A stretch of DNA of 64,000 nt from Pseudomonadota bacterium (GTDB lineage Bacteria; Pseudomonadota; Alphaproteobacteria; Sphingomonadales; Sphingomonadaceae): the NCBI GenBank assembly GCA_023389105.1, contig JAEWEY010000006.1, positions 124,001-188,000 on the forward strand. The letters run 5' to 3'. Under the pieces are notes generated by a model, which saw nothing but the letters and a program-made list of their open reading frames with translations, ran no database searches and was not told the DNA's origin. This document shows positions 17,537-25,768 of the stretch, in pieces. Numbering within the stretch: the first letter of the stretch is position 1; every line of letters begins with the position of its first letter. The position numbers were made by a program, and so were the translations under genes.

Positions 17537-18292
17537 TTGCGAAATGAAGTGCCTTCGGTCGATGGCCGGCCGAGCAAACCATTACGTCTCAGCAAGAGCA
17601 AGCTGACCGCTTACGAGATTTGCCCCCGTCGGTTCTGGCTGCAGATCCACCGTCCCGCGCTCGCGCGACATGACCCCAATACGCTTCGCATATTTGCCGC
17701 AGGTCACATGGTCGGAGAGCTCGCCCGTGCGCGATACCGGCAGGGAGTTTTAGTCGCCGAAGGTCACACGGAATTAGACGCGGCGTTGGCCCGTACAGCG
17801 GACCTCATCCAAGCGCCCGTGCCGCGTCCCATTTTTGAGGGTGCGTTCATTCGGGACGACGTAGTTATTCGCGCCGATATTCTAGAGCCGGACGGTTCCG
17901 GCGCTTGGAAACTGGCCGAGGTCAAGAATTCAGCGGGCGTCAAGAGCTACCAGCTTAGCGACGCAGCAAGCCAAAGCTGGGTTTTAGCGGGCAACAACAT
18001 CTCCTTATCGTCTGTCGTCATCCGTCACGTGCAGCGGCCTATCCGATCCGCTAATTCGATTGTACGTACCCGCTTCGTTGACGCGGATGTCACACTGGAC
18101 ATTGGATTTCTCGTGGCTGGCCGCCAACGCCTCGTGGATGAAGCCAGGCTCGTCGCGCAACAGGCCGAGCCTGCCATACAGCCTGGGCCGCAATGCCTCC
18201 GACCGTTCCGCTGCGAATATCGCCATCACTGCCAAGCCGCAGCGCCGCTCAACACTACGGCTTACACTAAGCGATTGAGCGCGCCCGTTTGA
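17537..18292 (+). CDS. Cas4/RecB-like Fe-S nuclease (DUF2779 N-terminal type)
   Basis: 251 residues. LSKSKLTAYEICPRRFWLQIHRP at the start carries the first Cys of a Cas4/AddB-like Fe-S cluster; the other three are in CLRPFRCEYRHHC near the end. Between them lie the nuclease residues: VIRADIL (Asp), LAEVKNS (E-x-K) and a QxxY-like Gln. The opening strongly resembles DUF2779 proteins, which usually continue with a long second domain; here the protein stops shortly after the cluster. It follows the PP2C gene by 73 bases on the same strand. Confidence 0.75.
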   Translation: MRNEVPSVDGRPSKPLRLSKSKLTAYEICPRRFWLQIHRPALARHDPNTLRIFAAGHMVGELARARYRQGVLVAEGHTELDAALARTADLIQAPVPRPIFEGAFIRDDVVIRADILEPDGSGAWKLAEVKNSAGVKSYQLSDAASQSWVLAGNNISLSSVVIRHVQRPIRSANSIVRTRFVDADVTLDIGFLVAGRQRLVDEARLVAQQAEPAIQPGPQCLRPFRCEYRHHCQAAAPLNTTAYTKRLSAPV

Positions 18293-18608
18293 AATGACAC
18301 GTCAAATCGACTGATACAGGGCTTTAGAAAAGTCACTCGGATTGGACGTCGGACGCCTGCCGACACGGCGCGATGGCACTCCGGGCGCGCTGTACTGAGA
18401 ACATCCGGAACTCTGGCGCTGGATCAATATCTTAACGGCGGAGCCATCCGAACTCTACGGCAAATAGCCGGAAGTGCGATCAGTTGCACTCGCCACTGTA
18501 TGCGAACCGACCAGTGGAAGTCAGGAACTGGCCGATAGCAGCTGGTCCGCTTACGGCAGCTTTCGACCCAAAGGCGACGTTGGCGGGACTGACGCAAGGT
18601 CTGCACAG
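18293..18608. other. Gene-free stretch between nuclease and serpin genes
   Basis: About 316 bases between two convergent genes. Open frames here are short and have no recognisable content. The right half contains one copy of an intergenic palindromic motif (around 18545-18583). It could also hold the decayed remainder of the DUF2779-type gene, but no frame shows it. Confidence 0.5.
18545..18583 (+). repeat. Intergenic palindromic motif, copy A (degenerate)
   Basis: GTCCGC then AGCTTTCGACCCAAAGGCGACGTT: the same core (TTCGACCCAAAG) as the other copies in the island, with a worn right arm. Confidence 0.45.
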
Positions 18609-20012
18609 TTACGATGCGCCGGGCGGTTCGCTGAAACGACCCATGAACAGGATCGCACCGGTCGGCTTGTCGCGGATTAGGAACAGGAACGGGTGGTCGG
18701 CGCGGAACGACCAATGATCGCGTTCGCCCCTAAATGCGATACCTGTTGCTGCGGCCGCTTCGGTCCCCTTCTCATCGACCTTGAGGAAGGTCTTGTGCAC
18801 GACAGTGTCGATGTACAATGGATTCCCCCGATCGTTAGAAATACCCGTGAAGTTGGCGGCATTCGTGAAGGGGACTCTCATCCCGAGCGCCTGCAATGGC
18901 TTCACGAGTTCATAGCTGCTCCCGAACTGCATCTTCGGCAGTTGAACCTCCTCGCCGACGAGCTTCGCCGAATCCAATCGCTCAAGCCATTGGTCGAGCT
19001 TCTCAGGGCTAAGCCCCGCTTCGACCGCAGGGAGTCCGTTTCTCGCGCTAGGCAGGATTACAACCATGCTGAGTCGACTGCCCTTGTATGGAAGCTCAAG
19101 CAGTTCGACCGAGTCCGCGGCCGGGTGAACCTCTCCGCCTCCCAGATAAATCGAACGCATATGTTCTGATGACATCATCGGCACGTCGCGGGTCGTGCCG
19201 TCCGACAAATAGAAAGGCTGGACCCTGGTCTGGCGAGGGTCGAACGCCTCTCTCCACTCGCCAAAGAAATGGACTGCGTTAGTGACCACTAGGGCCGTAC
19301 CTGAATCGAGGTCACCCGGTTCGAAGAGCTTTGGTATACGACTGTTGGTCTTGTGATCGACCCAATCATTGATCCGGGCCGTGGCCGCTGCTTGATCGCC
19401 AAAGTTGACCGTTTCTACTTCGGAACCGTAGCTGCGCTTCGCCATTTCGACGAAGTCCGGCTCGATCGACCAGCCTTTCCCCAGCCAGAGCGCATTTGCG
19501 ATGCTTACCTGGTGCCCATCGCCGTCGCTTTCCAATCTGTGCAGGATGCTTCCGAGGTCCGCATTCAGCACCGTGTCGTCGGCCGGGAACTCCAACACCC
19601 TGCCGATCTCGGTGCGAGTCTTGCCGCGTGCCCCCACAGCGACCAAGCCGAAAGCGCCGGCCAGGCTGATCGGCGAGATGAAGACGTTCCCGCTGCTGGC
19701 CGCGAGCTGGTGATAAAGGGCAAGAGCGAACTCGCGATTGCCCTTCGCAATCCTGCGCTCGAAGGCTGCGGCAGGTGGCGGCGGAGGAGGCTCCGGAGGG
19801 TCTGGAACTATGACCGGTCGGGGCGGCGGAGGCGGAATCCGAAACTGCGCTTGGGCTGCCGCGACCTCTTCTGGCGAGCTGCAGCAGTGCACAAGCGGGG
19901 GCGTTGCAGCCGAGCGGGGCGAGTCAAGCGCGCCGGTGCTCATCATGGGCTGTCGTACGGGAGTGGCGCAGGCGCCGAGCAAAAGCGACGCCATCAAAAA
20001 CAAATGTTTCAC
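18609..20012 (-). CDS. Lipoprotein serpin (serine/cysteine protease inhibitor family)
   Basis: 467 residues. A lipoprotein signal ends at LLLGAC (Cys15) and is followed by a Pro-rich spacer (residues ~55-85) and a complete serpin fold: NVFISPISLAGAFGLVAVGARGKT, ANALWLG, VVTNAVHFFGEW, ELPYKGSRLSMVVILP, and a C-terminal HPFLFLIRDKPTGAILFMGR. The reactive-centre hinge KGTEAAAATG (~415-424) has the small residues that permit loop insertion, so an active inhibitor is likely. By rough counting from the hinge, P1 falls near the RGER residues. Probably membrane-anchored; its target may be an external or competitor protease. Divergent from a MacB-like transporter set. Confidence 0.95.
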   Translation of the reverse strand: MKHLFLMASLLLGACATPVRQPMMSTGALDSPRSAATPPLVHCCSSPEEVAAAQAQFRIPPPPPRPVIVPDPPEPPPPPPAAAFERRIAKGNREFALALYHQLAASSGNVFISPISLAGAFGLVAVGARGKTRTEIGRVLEFPADDTVLNADLGSILHRLESDGDGHQVSIANALWLGKGWSIEPDFVEMAKRSYGSEVETVNFGDQAAATARINDWVDHKTNSRIPKLFEPGDLDSGTALVVTNAVHFFGEWREAFDPRQTRVQPFYLSDGTTRDVPMMSSEHMRSIYLGGGEVHPAADSVELLELPYKGSRLSMVVILPSARNGLPAVEAGLSPEKLDQWLERLDSAKLVGEEVQLPKMQFGSSYELVKPLQALGMRVPFTNAANFTGISNDRGNPLYIDTVVHKTFLKVDEKGTEAAAATGIAFRGERDHWSFRADHPFLFLIRDKPTGAILFMGRFSEPPGAS

Positions 20013-20206
20013 ACCAGCCGTTAGTCAGGCCGGCGGCTGAAGCTGAACTGAATGTCAGCCGGGCTCTGGGCTATCGACGTCCCGCTTCCACCATTCCTGG
20101 CACCACCGCCGGACCGCTTGCGACGAAAGCATCTGGTGCACATCTGCCAATCAAGCGGTTTTCATCCGCACTTGCTCTCTCAAAGGCATTGCGTCACGCC
20201 ATCTCG

Positions 20207-21250
20207 ATGAGCCGCACGAGAGTCTTTGCGCTATTGGCGCTCGTACTCGCCGCTGGTGCGGTGTGGCTCCTCCTTCCGCGACCAGAGCGGGTGCAGGTGC
20301 TAACCGTGCATCGCGAGGACGCGGTACAGGCACTTGCGGTGAACGGCCGCATCCGTCCCAGGTTATCTGTCGACGTGCGATCGCCGGTCGCCGGTACCGT
20401 AGTTGAGCTACCTTATGACGTTGGCGACCGCGTCACGTCGGGTACAGTCCTCACGCGGATTGACGATGGCCCACAGCGTGCCGCTATTCGGGAGGCGGAG
20501 GCGGCCATCGCCGCGCAAGAAGCGATCCTCGCCCAAGCCCGACGGGATCTCGCGCGGTTCCAGGCGCTCGGCCAATTCGTTACCCGCCAACGAGTGGAGC
20601 AAGCACGCCTCGCCGTCGTGCAGGGGACTCGCGAGCTTCAGCGGCTGAGGGCCAGCCGTACCCAGGCTCAGGAGGTGCAGCAGCGATACGTCGTCCGCGC
20701 GCCCTTCCCCGGTGTGATCCTCGAACGTCCGATCGATCGTGGTCAGACCATTGGTCCAGAAGCCATCATCTACCGCTTGGCCGATCTTGCAGCGCCAGAA
20801 ATCACAGCGGAGGTGGACGAGGCCTATGCGGCCCGACTGCGCACGGGCGCCATCGGCTTCGTCGATGTGGTTGGCACCAACAAGCCACTGAGAGCTTCAG
20901 TGGTCCATATTGAGCCCAGAGTGGACGAAACAACTGGCGCTCGGGAGGTCAGAATGAGACTTCTTGAGGCAATCGAGTTCGTGCCTGCAGGGCAGACGGT
21001 AACGGTCAACCTCATCGTGGATCGACGCTCCTTAGCGATCAGCATACCTCGCGGCGCGATCCTAGATCCTGAGAGCAACCCGCGCGTCCGTTACATCAAC
21101 GGTGATCGTCGTGTGGCGGAAAGAGCGATCAGGTTTCTCGATTGGCCCGCCGCACAGGTGATTGTGACCAGTGGGCTTGAACCGGGCATGCAGATCCTTG
21201 CTGACCCGGGAGCTGCGGAGCCCGGCGCCAGGGTGAAGGCGGCCAAGTAG
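20207..21250 (+). CDS. HlyD/MacA-type membrane fusion protein
   Basis: 347 residues: one N-terminal membrane segment (FALLALVLAAGAVWLLL), a lipoyl-like half (VRSPVAGTVVELPYDVGDRVTSGTVL), a coiled-coil hairpin of ~80 residues (REAEAAIAAQEAILAQARRD...), the second lipoyl half (YVVRAPFPGVILERPIDRGQ) and beta-barrel/MPD regions. The start is ATG 20207; the longer open frame to 19904 lies over the serpin gene. It is four bases from the permease gene and acts with it and the ATPase as a MacAB-like exporter or lipoprotein handler. Confidence 0.9.
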   Translation: MSRTRVFALLALVLAAGAVWLLLPRPERVQVLTVHREDAVQALAVNGRIRPRLSVDVRSPVAGTVVELPYDVGDRVTSGTVLTRIDDGPQRAAIREAEAAIAAQEAILAQARRDLARFQALGQFVTRQRVEQARLAVVQGTRELQRLRASRTQAQEVQQRYVVRAPFPGVILERPIDRGQTIGPEAIIYRLADLAAPEITAEVDEAYAARLRTGAIGFVDVVGTNKPLRASVVHIEPRVDETTGAREVRMRLLEAIEFVPAGQTVTVNLIVDRRSLAISIPRGAILDPESNPRVRYINGDRRVAERAIRFLDWPAAQVIVTSGLEPGMQILADPGAAEPGARVKAAK

Positions 21251-21253
21251 CCA

Positions 21254-22456
21254 ATGCGCTACGCTGCCAAGATCGCAGTCCGACATCTGCTTTCCACGCC
21301 CGGTCAGACGGCGCTGCTGATACTCGGTGTAGCTTTCGGGGTGGGCGTCTTCATCTTCATGAGCGCGTTGATTGGGGGTCTAGCTACGCTTCTGACACAG
21401 CGTACGGTCGGCAACATCCCACACATCATCTTGGAAATGCCAGACCGTGACCCTGGCGGGTTGTTACCCGGGCGGACTGCTCAGCTAGTTGTGCAGAAAG
21501 ACCTGAGCCGGCGCGACCAGATCATGATCTGGGAGCCCGCCGTGAGACTGATCGATGGCACGGCGGGCGTCACAGCAGTTTCGCCGGAAATTCGCGGTAG
21601 CGCCTTCGTCCAGCGAAGCCAGGCGATCGCGCCGGTGGGCATCATTGGGATGCAGCCCGACAAGGTTTCCTCCATAGCGGATGTCGGCAGGGCGATAGTA
21701 GCGGGCAGCGACGCCTTGCCTCCGGATGGCGTGCTGATCGGCCAGACCCTCGCCGACGATCTGGGTCTGCGCGTGGGCCAGATCTTCCAGGTTCGCTCTG
21801 ATCGAGGCCGAACACGGAGCTTTCGCATTGGCGGCATCTTCGCGCTCGGCATCGCAAGTGCAGACCGGCAGGCCGTATACATGAATTTCCGTACCGCCCG
21901 AGCGCTGTTTGACCTGCCGACCGGGATCTCGCGCATCGAGGTGAAAGTGAAGCGCCCGGAAGCAGCGCCCGCAATCGCGGATCGACTGCGGCGAGCTACA
22001 GGGCTGAAGACAACGCCTTGGACTGAAGAAAACGAGCAGCTCTTCGAGGCCCTCGCGGCGCAGGCTCGTACGGGAACGATCATCAAGGCATTCGCACTCA
22101 TCACCATCGTAATCGGCATTGCCAGCGCGATGCTTCTGTCGATTGTCCGACGCCGAAGCGAAATCGGGATTATGCGTGCGATGGGCGCAAGCCGGCGCCT
22201 GGTTCTTGGCATTTTCGTGCTCGAGGGCACGCTGATCGGGCTGGTTGGAGCGGTTGCTGGGGCGTTGTTTGCCGCGTTAGCGCTTTCGTTTTTCCCGCCA
22301 CTCGAAACCGTACAAGGCGGCGGCCTGCCAATTGACCGTACCCAAGGCGATTACCTGGTCGCCGTGACGTTGACTGCTATGGCGGCGGCGCTGGCGTCGG
22401 TCTTGTCGGCTCGGCGAGCAACCCAGATCGATCCTGTAGAGGCAATCGGGCAATGA
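21254..22456 (+). CDS. MacB/LolE-type ABC transporter permease
   Basis: A 400-residue four-helix FtsX-like permease. It begins MRYAAKIAVRHLLSTPGQTALLILGVAFGVGVFIFMSAL, has a ~220-residue periplasmic domain, and ends with three membrane helices around the FtsX signature (RRRSEIGIMRAMGASRRLVLGIFVLEG). Its stop overlaps the ATPase gene start (ATGA). The substrate is not evident; this type moves lipoproteins, peptides or antibiotics by mechanotransmission rather than by forming a channel. Confidence 0.9.
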   Translation: MRYAAKIAVRHLLSTPGQTALLILGVAFGVGVFIFMSALIGGLATLLTQRTVGNIPHIILEMPDRDPGGLLPGRTAQLVVQKDLSRRDQIMIWEPAVRLIDGTAGVTAVSPEIRGSAFVQRSQAIAPVGIIGMQPDKVSSIADVGRAIVAGSDALPPDGVLIGQTLADDLGLRVGQIFQVRSDRGRTRSFRIGGIFALGIASADRQAVYMNFRTARALFDLPTGISRIEVKVKRPEAAPAIADRLRRATGLKTTPWTEENEQLFEALAAQARTGTIIKAFALITIVIGIASAMLLSIVRRRSEIGIMRAMGASRRLVLGIFVLEGTLIGLVGAVAGALFAALALSFFPPLETVQGGGLPIDRTQGDYLVAVTLTAMAAALASVLSARRATQIDPVEAIGQ

Positions 22457-23166
22457 CCGATGATCCGCTGGTTTCTCTCCGCGGCATCACCAAGGTATTT
22501 GGTGAAGGCGAAGGGGCAGCCAGAGTGCTCCATGGCATCGATCTCGACCTGCACTGGGACGAGCTATCGGCGCTGCAGGGACCGTCCGGCTCCGGCAAAT
22601 CCACGCTGCTCACAATAATGGGCACGTTGCTCCGACCGACCGGTGGCACGCACTGGATGCTCGGCCAGGAACTCACGGCTGCCTCCGACGCTGAGCGGAC
22701 GCGATTCCGGAGCATTCACATTGGCTTTGTCTTCCAGTTCCACCATCTGCTTCCGGACCTATCCGCGCTTGAGAACGTCATGATGCCGGGTGCAGCTGCC
22801 GCCGGTCGGGAGACCAGCGCGATGCGAAGCAGGGCGGCGGAGTTGTTGGACGCGGTCGGTCTTTCGGATCGACGCGAGTATCGCCCCAACGCACTCTCCG
22901 GAGGGCAGCGCCAACGGGTCGCCGTAGCGCGCGCGCTGATGAATGCGCCTGCGTTAGTGCTTGCGGACGAGCCTACGGGAAACCTCGATCGTCAGTCGGC
23001 TGACCACGTGATGCAGCTGATAGAGAAGATCAATCGGGACTCGGGCACATGCTTCCTCATCTCCACCCATGACGAGCATATCGCCGCGCACTGCCGCCGG
23101 CACATCTACCTCGAGGACGGCTCCATCATCACGGACGGGGAGAATCTCGCGGCCGGCCTTTCTTGA
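22453..23166 (+). CDS. MacB/LolD-type ABC transporter ATPase
   Basis: 237 residues with Walker A GPSGSGKST, Q-loop region FVFQFHHLLPDLSALENV, signature LSGGQRQRVAVARAL, Walker B ALVLADEPTGNLDRQ and H-loop STHDEH. The 'EPTGNLD' and 'H-LLP-L-A-ENV' patterns are those of the LolD/MacB/FtsE group. It completes the three-gene transporter and is translationally coupled to the permease. Unlike true MacB, the ATPase is a separate polypeptide here. Confidence 0.93.
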   Translation: MTDDPLVSLRGITKVFGEGEGAARVLHGIDLDLHWDELSALQGPSGSGKSTLLTIMGTLLRPTGGTHWMLGQELTAASDAERTRFRSIHIGFVFQFHHLLPDLSALENVMMPGAAAAGRETSAMRSRAAELLDAVGLSDRREYRPNALSGGQRQRVAVARALMNAPALVLADEPTGNLDRQSADHVMQLIEKINRDSGTCFLISTHDEHIAAHCRRHIYLEDGSIITDGENLAAGLS

Positions 23167-23394
23167 GCACGGTCGCTGCGAACGAACCAGCGATCCAGGT
23201 CTGACCGCAATGCCCAACGCCGACGAGCAATCTTGGGAAGCTCCATCCGGGGCAGACTTTGCAACGTCGCTTCACCAATGTCTTCCCGGGGGAAGACAGC
23301 AAGTGGCGCTTCCTGGCGCGACAGGCATCAATAGTTTCGCCGAGCGCAAGTCAGTAGCTTGCTCAGTCGAATGTCCTGGGCGCCCTCGGGGTCG

Positions 23395-23628
23395 CTAAGC
23401 TGCGATCTCGTTTGGTCCCTGAGCCATTCGGTGAACGTCGGCAGCCGACAAACGTGTACCGCCAATGGCCCAGCTACCTTCTTCCACTTCGTGGATCCGG
23501 ACCCACGTGACCGGGCGCATGGCCTCGCCTTCAACTGCGACCATTGCATCGGTCACCTTTTCGATCAGCTGCCCCTTTTGGTCAGCAGTGAAGACGTTCT
23601 TGATTACCTGTATGTCGACTAGCGGCAT
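23395..23628 (-). CDS. 4-oxalocrotonate tautomerase-family protein
   Basis: 77 residues beginning MPLVDIQVIKNVFTADQKGQLIEKVTDAM. After Met removal Pro1 would be the catalytic base, as in all tautomerases of this superfamily. The VTWVRIHEVEEGSWAIGG segment gives the conserved strand and the usual E-GSW-IGG turn. It lies alone between the ABC ATPase and the HxlR regulator, which is divergent from it; such regulators often control a neighbouring small enzyme gene. The substrate is unknown. Confidence 0.88.
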   Translation of the reverse strand: MPLVDIQVIKNVFTADQKGQLIEKVTDAMVAVEGEAMRPVTWVRIHEVEEGSWAIGGTRLSAADVHRMAQGPNEIAA

Positions 23629-23773
23629 GGTGCGCTCCTTCTAGATACGGGCCAGAATGGCCTGCCCTCCTTTTGCGCGCGCCCATTGGCCAGCCGCCAG
23701 TTCAGGAACTGAAGCGAAGCCGGTATAGAATCTGTACTTGACCCAATCCTGCCCCAGGCAGAGCCTTCGGGGC

Positions 23774-24445
23774 ATGGCCCAAGAAAGCTACGCTCAGTTC
23801 TGCCCTGTTGCGATGGCGTCTGAAATCCTCGCTTCCAGATGGACTCTGCTCTTGCTCGCGGAGATGCAGTCCGGCTCCACCCGCTTCAACGAGATCCGTC
23901 GCGGCGTGCCGCGGATGTCTCCAGCGCTGCTCTCGAAACGCCTTCGGGAGTTAGAGTGCGCAGGTGTGGTCCGCCGCGGGGAAGGCTCGGTACAAGAGTA
24001 TCGGCTAACGGACGCCGGCGAGGAGCTCCGGCCGATCATTGCTTCGCTCGGACAGTGGGCGATGCGCTGGGTCGATCACGAGTGCACGCTGGCCAATCTC
24101 GATGCTCAGCTCCTGATGTGGAACATGCGGCGTAAAATTGATCCGCATCCGCTTCCCAGCCGTCGGGTAGTCGTCCAGTTCATTTACCCGGAATTGCCGC
24201 CGAAGGAGCGGCATTATTGGTTGATCGTCTCGCCCTCGACCGGCACGGACCTGTGTTCAATCGATCCAGGGTTCGATGTCGATCTGTATGTCAAAGCCGA
24301 CCTACGAGCGATGACCTCAGCTTGGATGGGGATGTCGAGAATGAGCGAAGAAATCGAAAGCGGCCGGATTGTGCTGACCGGAGATGCAGACCTCGTTCGC
24401 ACCCTCTCGAAGTGGATGAAGCTCAGTAGCTTCGCGCCAGCTTAG
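23774..24445 (+). CDS. HxlR-family regulator with C-terminal SCP2-like domain
   Basis: 223 residues from ATG 23774 (a TTG at 23738 would add 12). The N-terminal ~100 residues are a HxlR winged helix: QFCPVAMASEILASRWTLLLLAEM, GSTRFNEIRRGVPRMSPALLSKRLRELE and YRLTDAGEEL. The remaining ~110 residues (VVVQFIYPELPP, DVDLYVKADLRAMTSAWMG, IVLTGDADLVRTLSKWM) look like an SCP2/sterol-carrier-type ligand pocket, suggesting a hydrophobic effector. Divergent from the tautomerase gene. Confidence 0.85.
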   Translation: MAQESYAQFCPVAMASEILASRWTLLLLAEMQSGSTRFNEIRRGVPRMSPALLSKRLRELECAGVVRRGEGSVQEYRLTDAGEELRPIIASLGQWAMRWVDHECTLANLDAQLLMWNMRRKIDPHPLPSRRVVVQFIYPELPPKERHYWLIVSPSTGTDLCSIDPGFDVDLYVKADLRAMTSAWMGMSRMSEEIESGRIVLTGDADLVRTLSKWMKLSSFAPA

Positions 24446-24446
24446 G

Positions 24447-24476
24447 TGTCCGTCTGAATTCGACCCATTACGGACA
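24447..24476 (+). repeat. Intergenic palindromic motif, copy B
   Basis: TGTCCG and CGGACA are separated by 18 bases containing TTCGACCCATTA, immediately after the HxlR gene. It matches the core of a palindromic repeat common between genes of sphingomonads; it may also act as a bidirectional terminator. Confidence 0.55.
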
Positions 24477-24513
24477 TTGCGCCGCGTGTAGAGGCGGACA
24501 CACGGCACCCGCA

Positions 24514-25068
24514 TCAGGGCTGGACGGTGCGGATCAGCATCGACGTGTCATAGCCCATTGCTCGAGTGCGGGCGATGAGGTCGGCAACCTGTGCCTCAGG
24601 AGGGGTCGGCGTTCGGGAGAGGATCCAGAGATAGCGGCCGGAGGATTCACCCACAATTGACCAGCTGTAGTCATCAGCATGATCGAGGACCCAGTAGTCG
24701 CCATAGAAGGGTCCGAAGAAGCTGACCTTTAGTTTCGCATTGGTGACCCGATCCACCACCTTCGCTCGCCCGCGGGCTTCATCCACCCTGCCGTCGGGCT
24801 TTCGACAGCGATTGAGCACGTTGATGCTCCCGTCTTCGCGCAGGCTATAGTCAGCCGTTACGCCCATACAGCCCTTCTGAAAGCCTTGCTCGTATCGGCC
24901 AATCTCAAACCATCGGCCAAGATAGCGCTTGAGATCAACTCGCTTGGCTGGCTGCGGCACTGACGTGTTTCCCACCGGGTGGCGGGTCAGCAGCTGCGCG
25001 CACCCGGCGAGCGCAACGCTGACGATGGCGACTCCGGCGAGGGACAATCCTTTGCGTGGGAGCATCAT
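24514..25068 (-). CDS. Blc-like outer-membrane lipocalin
   Basis: 184 residues with a lipoprotein signal ending VALAGC (Cys23). The lipocalin fold has the GxW motif YLGRWFEIGRYEQGFQKGC near the start, NRCRKPDGRVDEARGRAKV, FFGPFYGDYWVLDHADDYSWSIVGE, and the late RYLWILSRTP. These are the hallmarks of bacterial Blc, which binds lysophospholipids in the outer membrane during stress or membrane damage. It stands alone near the right end of the island. Confidence 0.93.
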   Translation of the reverse strand: MMLPRKGLSLAGVAIVSVALAGCAQLLTRHPVGNTSVPQPAKRVDLKRYLGRWFEIGRYEQGFQKGCMGVTADYSLREDGSINVLNRCRKPDGRVDEARGRAKVVDRVTNAKLKVSFFGPFYGDYWVLDHADDYSWSIVGESSGRYLWILSRTPTPPEAQVADLIARTRAMGYDTSMLIRTVQP

Positions 25069-25160
25069 GGCTCCAAGAACGCAACATTGCTGAATGCTGT
25101 TCCGATTCGCCGTGAGCCTCTGCGAAGCTAATCCGCTTTCGACCCTGCCACGGACTTGGG

Positions 25161-25575
25161 CTAAGTCGCGAACTGCAAAGTCACCGTGACGCCCGTCGGA
25201 GTGTACGTCCTGGTGAACTTGCCTCTGGGTAGCGCTCGGAAAATCCGCTTGGTCACGAGGTCGACGCTGATCTGGCTCTGTCGCTCAGCATGGTCTTCCA
25301 CGAACTTACGACCAACGCGTGCAAATATGGCGCGCTAAAAGACGCATTTCGGAGCCGAACCCTGCTTTCCCTGGCGTGATTTTCGAGAGGTTCTGCTCTC
25401 GCCATACCAGTGTAACGACGCCCTTTTCTCTCGACCAGGAGATAACAAGGCGACCATCGCCTGCGGATTGACGCCAGGAACGCGACCAGCGATCACACAT
25501 CTTACCTTGCCTGTCGTGCATTAGACAGCGGCCACGAAGTCTCTGCTTCCCGCCCCAAGCAGACATTCCGCTCAT
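25161..25575 (-). pseudogene. Scrambled HWE-family histidine kinase remnant
   Basis: No intact gene is present, but three pieces of one HWE/HisKA_2 kinase domain can be read. Leftward (~25480-25345): SAGDGRLVISWSREKG, TLVWREQ and KAGFGSEM, the region after the N box. Leftward at the far end (~25238-25161): LPRGKFTRTYTPTGVTVTLQ followed by a stop, a typical kinase C-terminus. Between them but on the opposite strand (25251-25338): LALSLSMVFHELTTNACKYG, the N box itself. The N-box segment is inverted and displaced, so the gene has been rearranged. The rest of 25069-25768 holds no gene. Confidence 0.65.
25542..25563 (+). repeat. Intergenic palindromic motif, copy C
   Basis: A perfect 7-base inverted repeat TCTGCTT/AAGCAGA around CCCGCCCC, followed by CATTCCGC. 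It has the same layout as the copy near 24447 (palindrome followed by ACATT) and lies at the edge of the kinase pseudogene. Confidence 0.55.
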
Positions 25576-25768
25576 GGGACAGGCTGAAAAGGGCGATAGG
25601 GACTGCTAATGGCGCATTTCGGCCCTTCACCGACGCACCGGTACGTGGCGGACTTGCACGGGTTCGGCTGCTGTTAACGGCGCATCCTCAGAAAACACAT
25701 AAATATGAGAAGCTTACCCACGCGCCCCCAAGAAGTAGGCGAGATGCACCCCGAAGTTCGACAAACGG

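Noticed and set aside
25306..25575. An 89-codon minus-strand open frame as a real gene
   Set aside because: Its first third translates a palindromic repeat and the rest is a broken kinase fragment; treated as a pseudogene.
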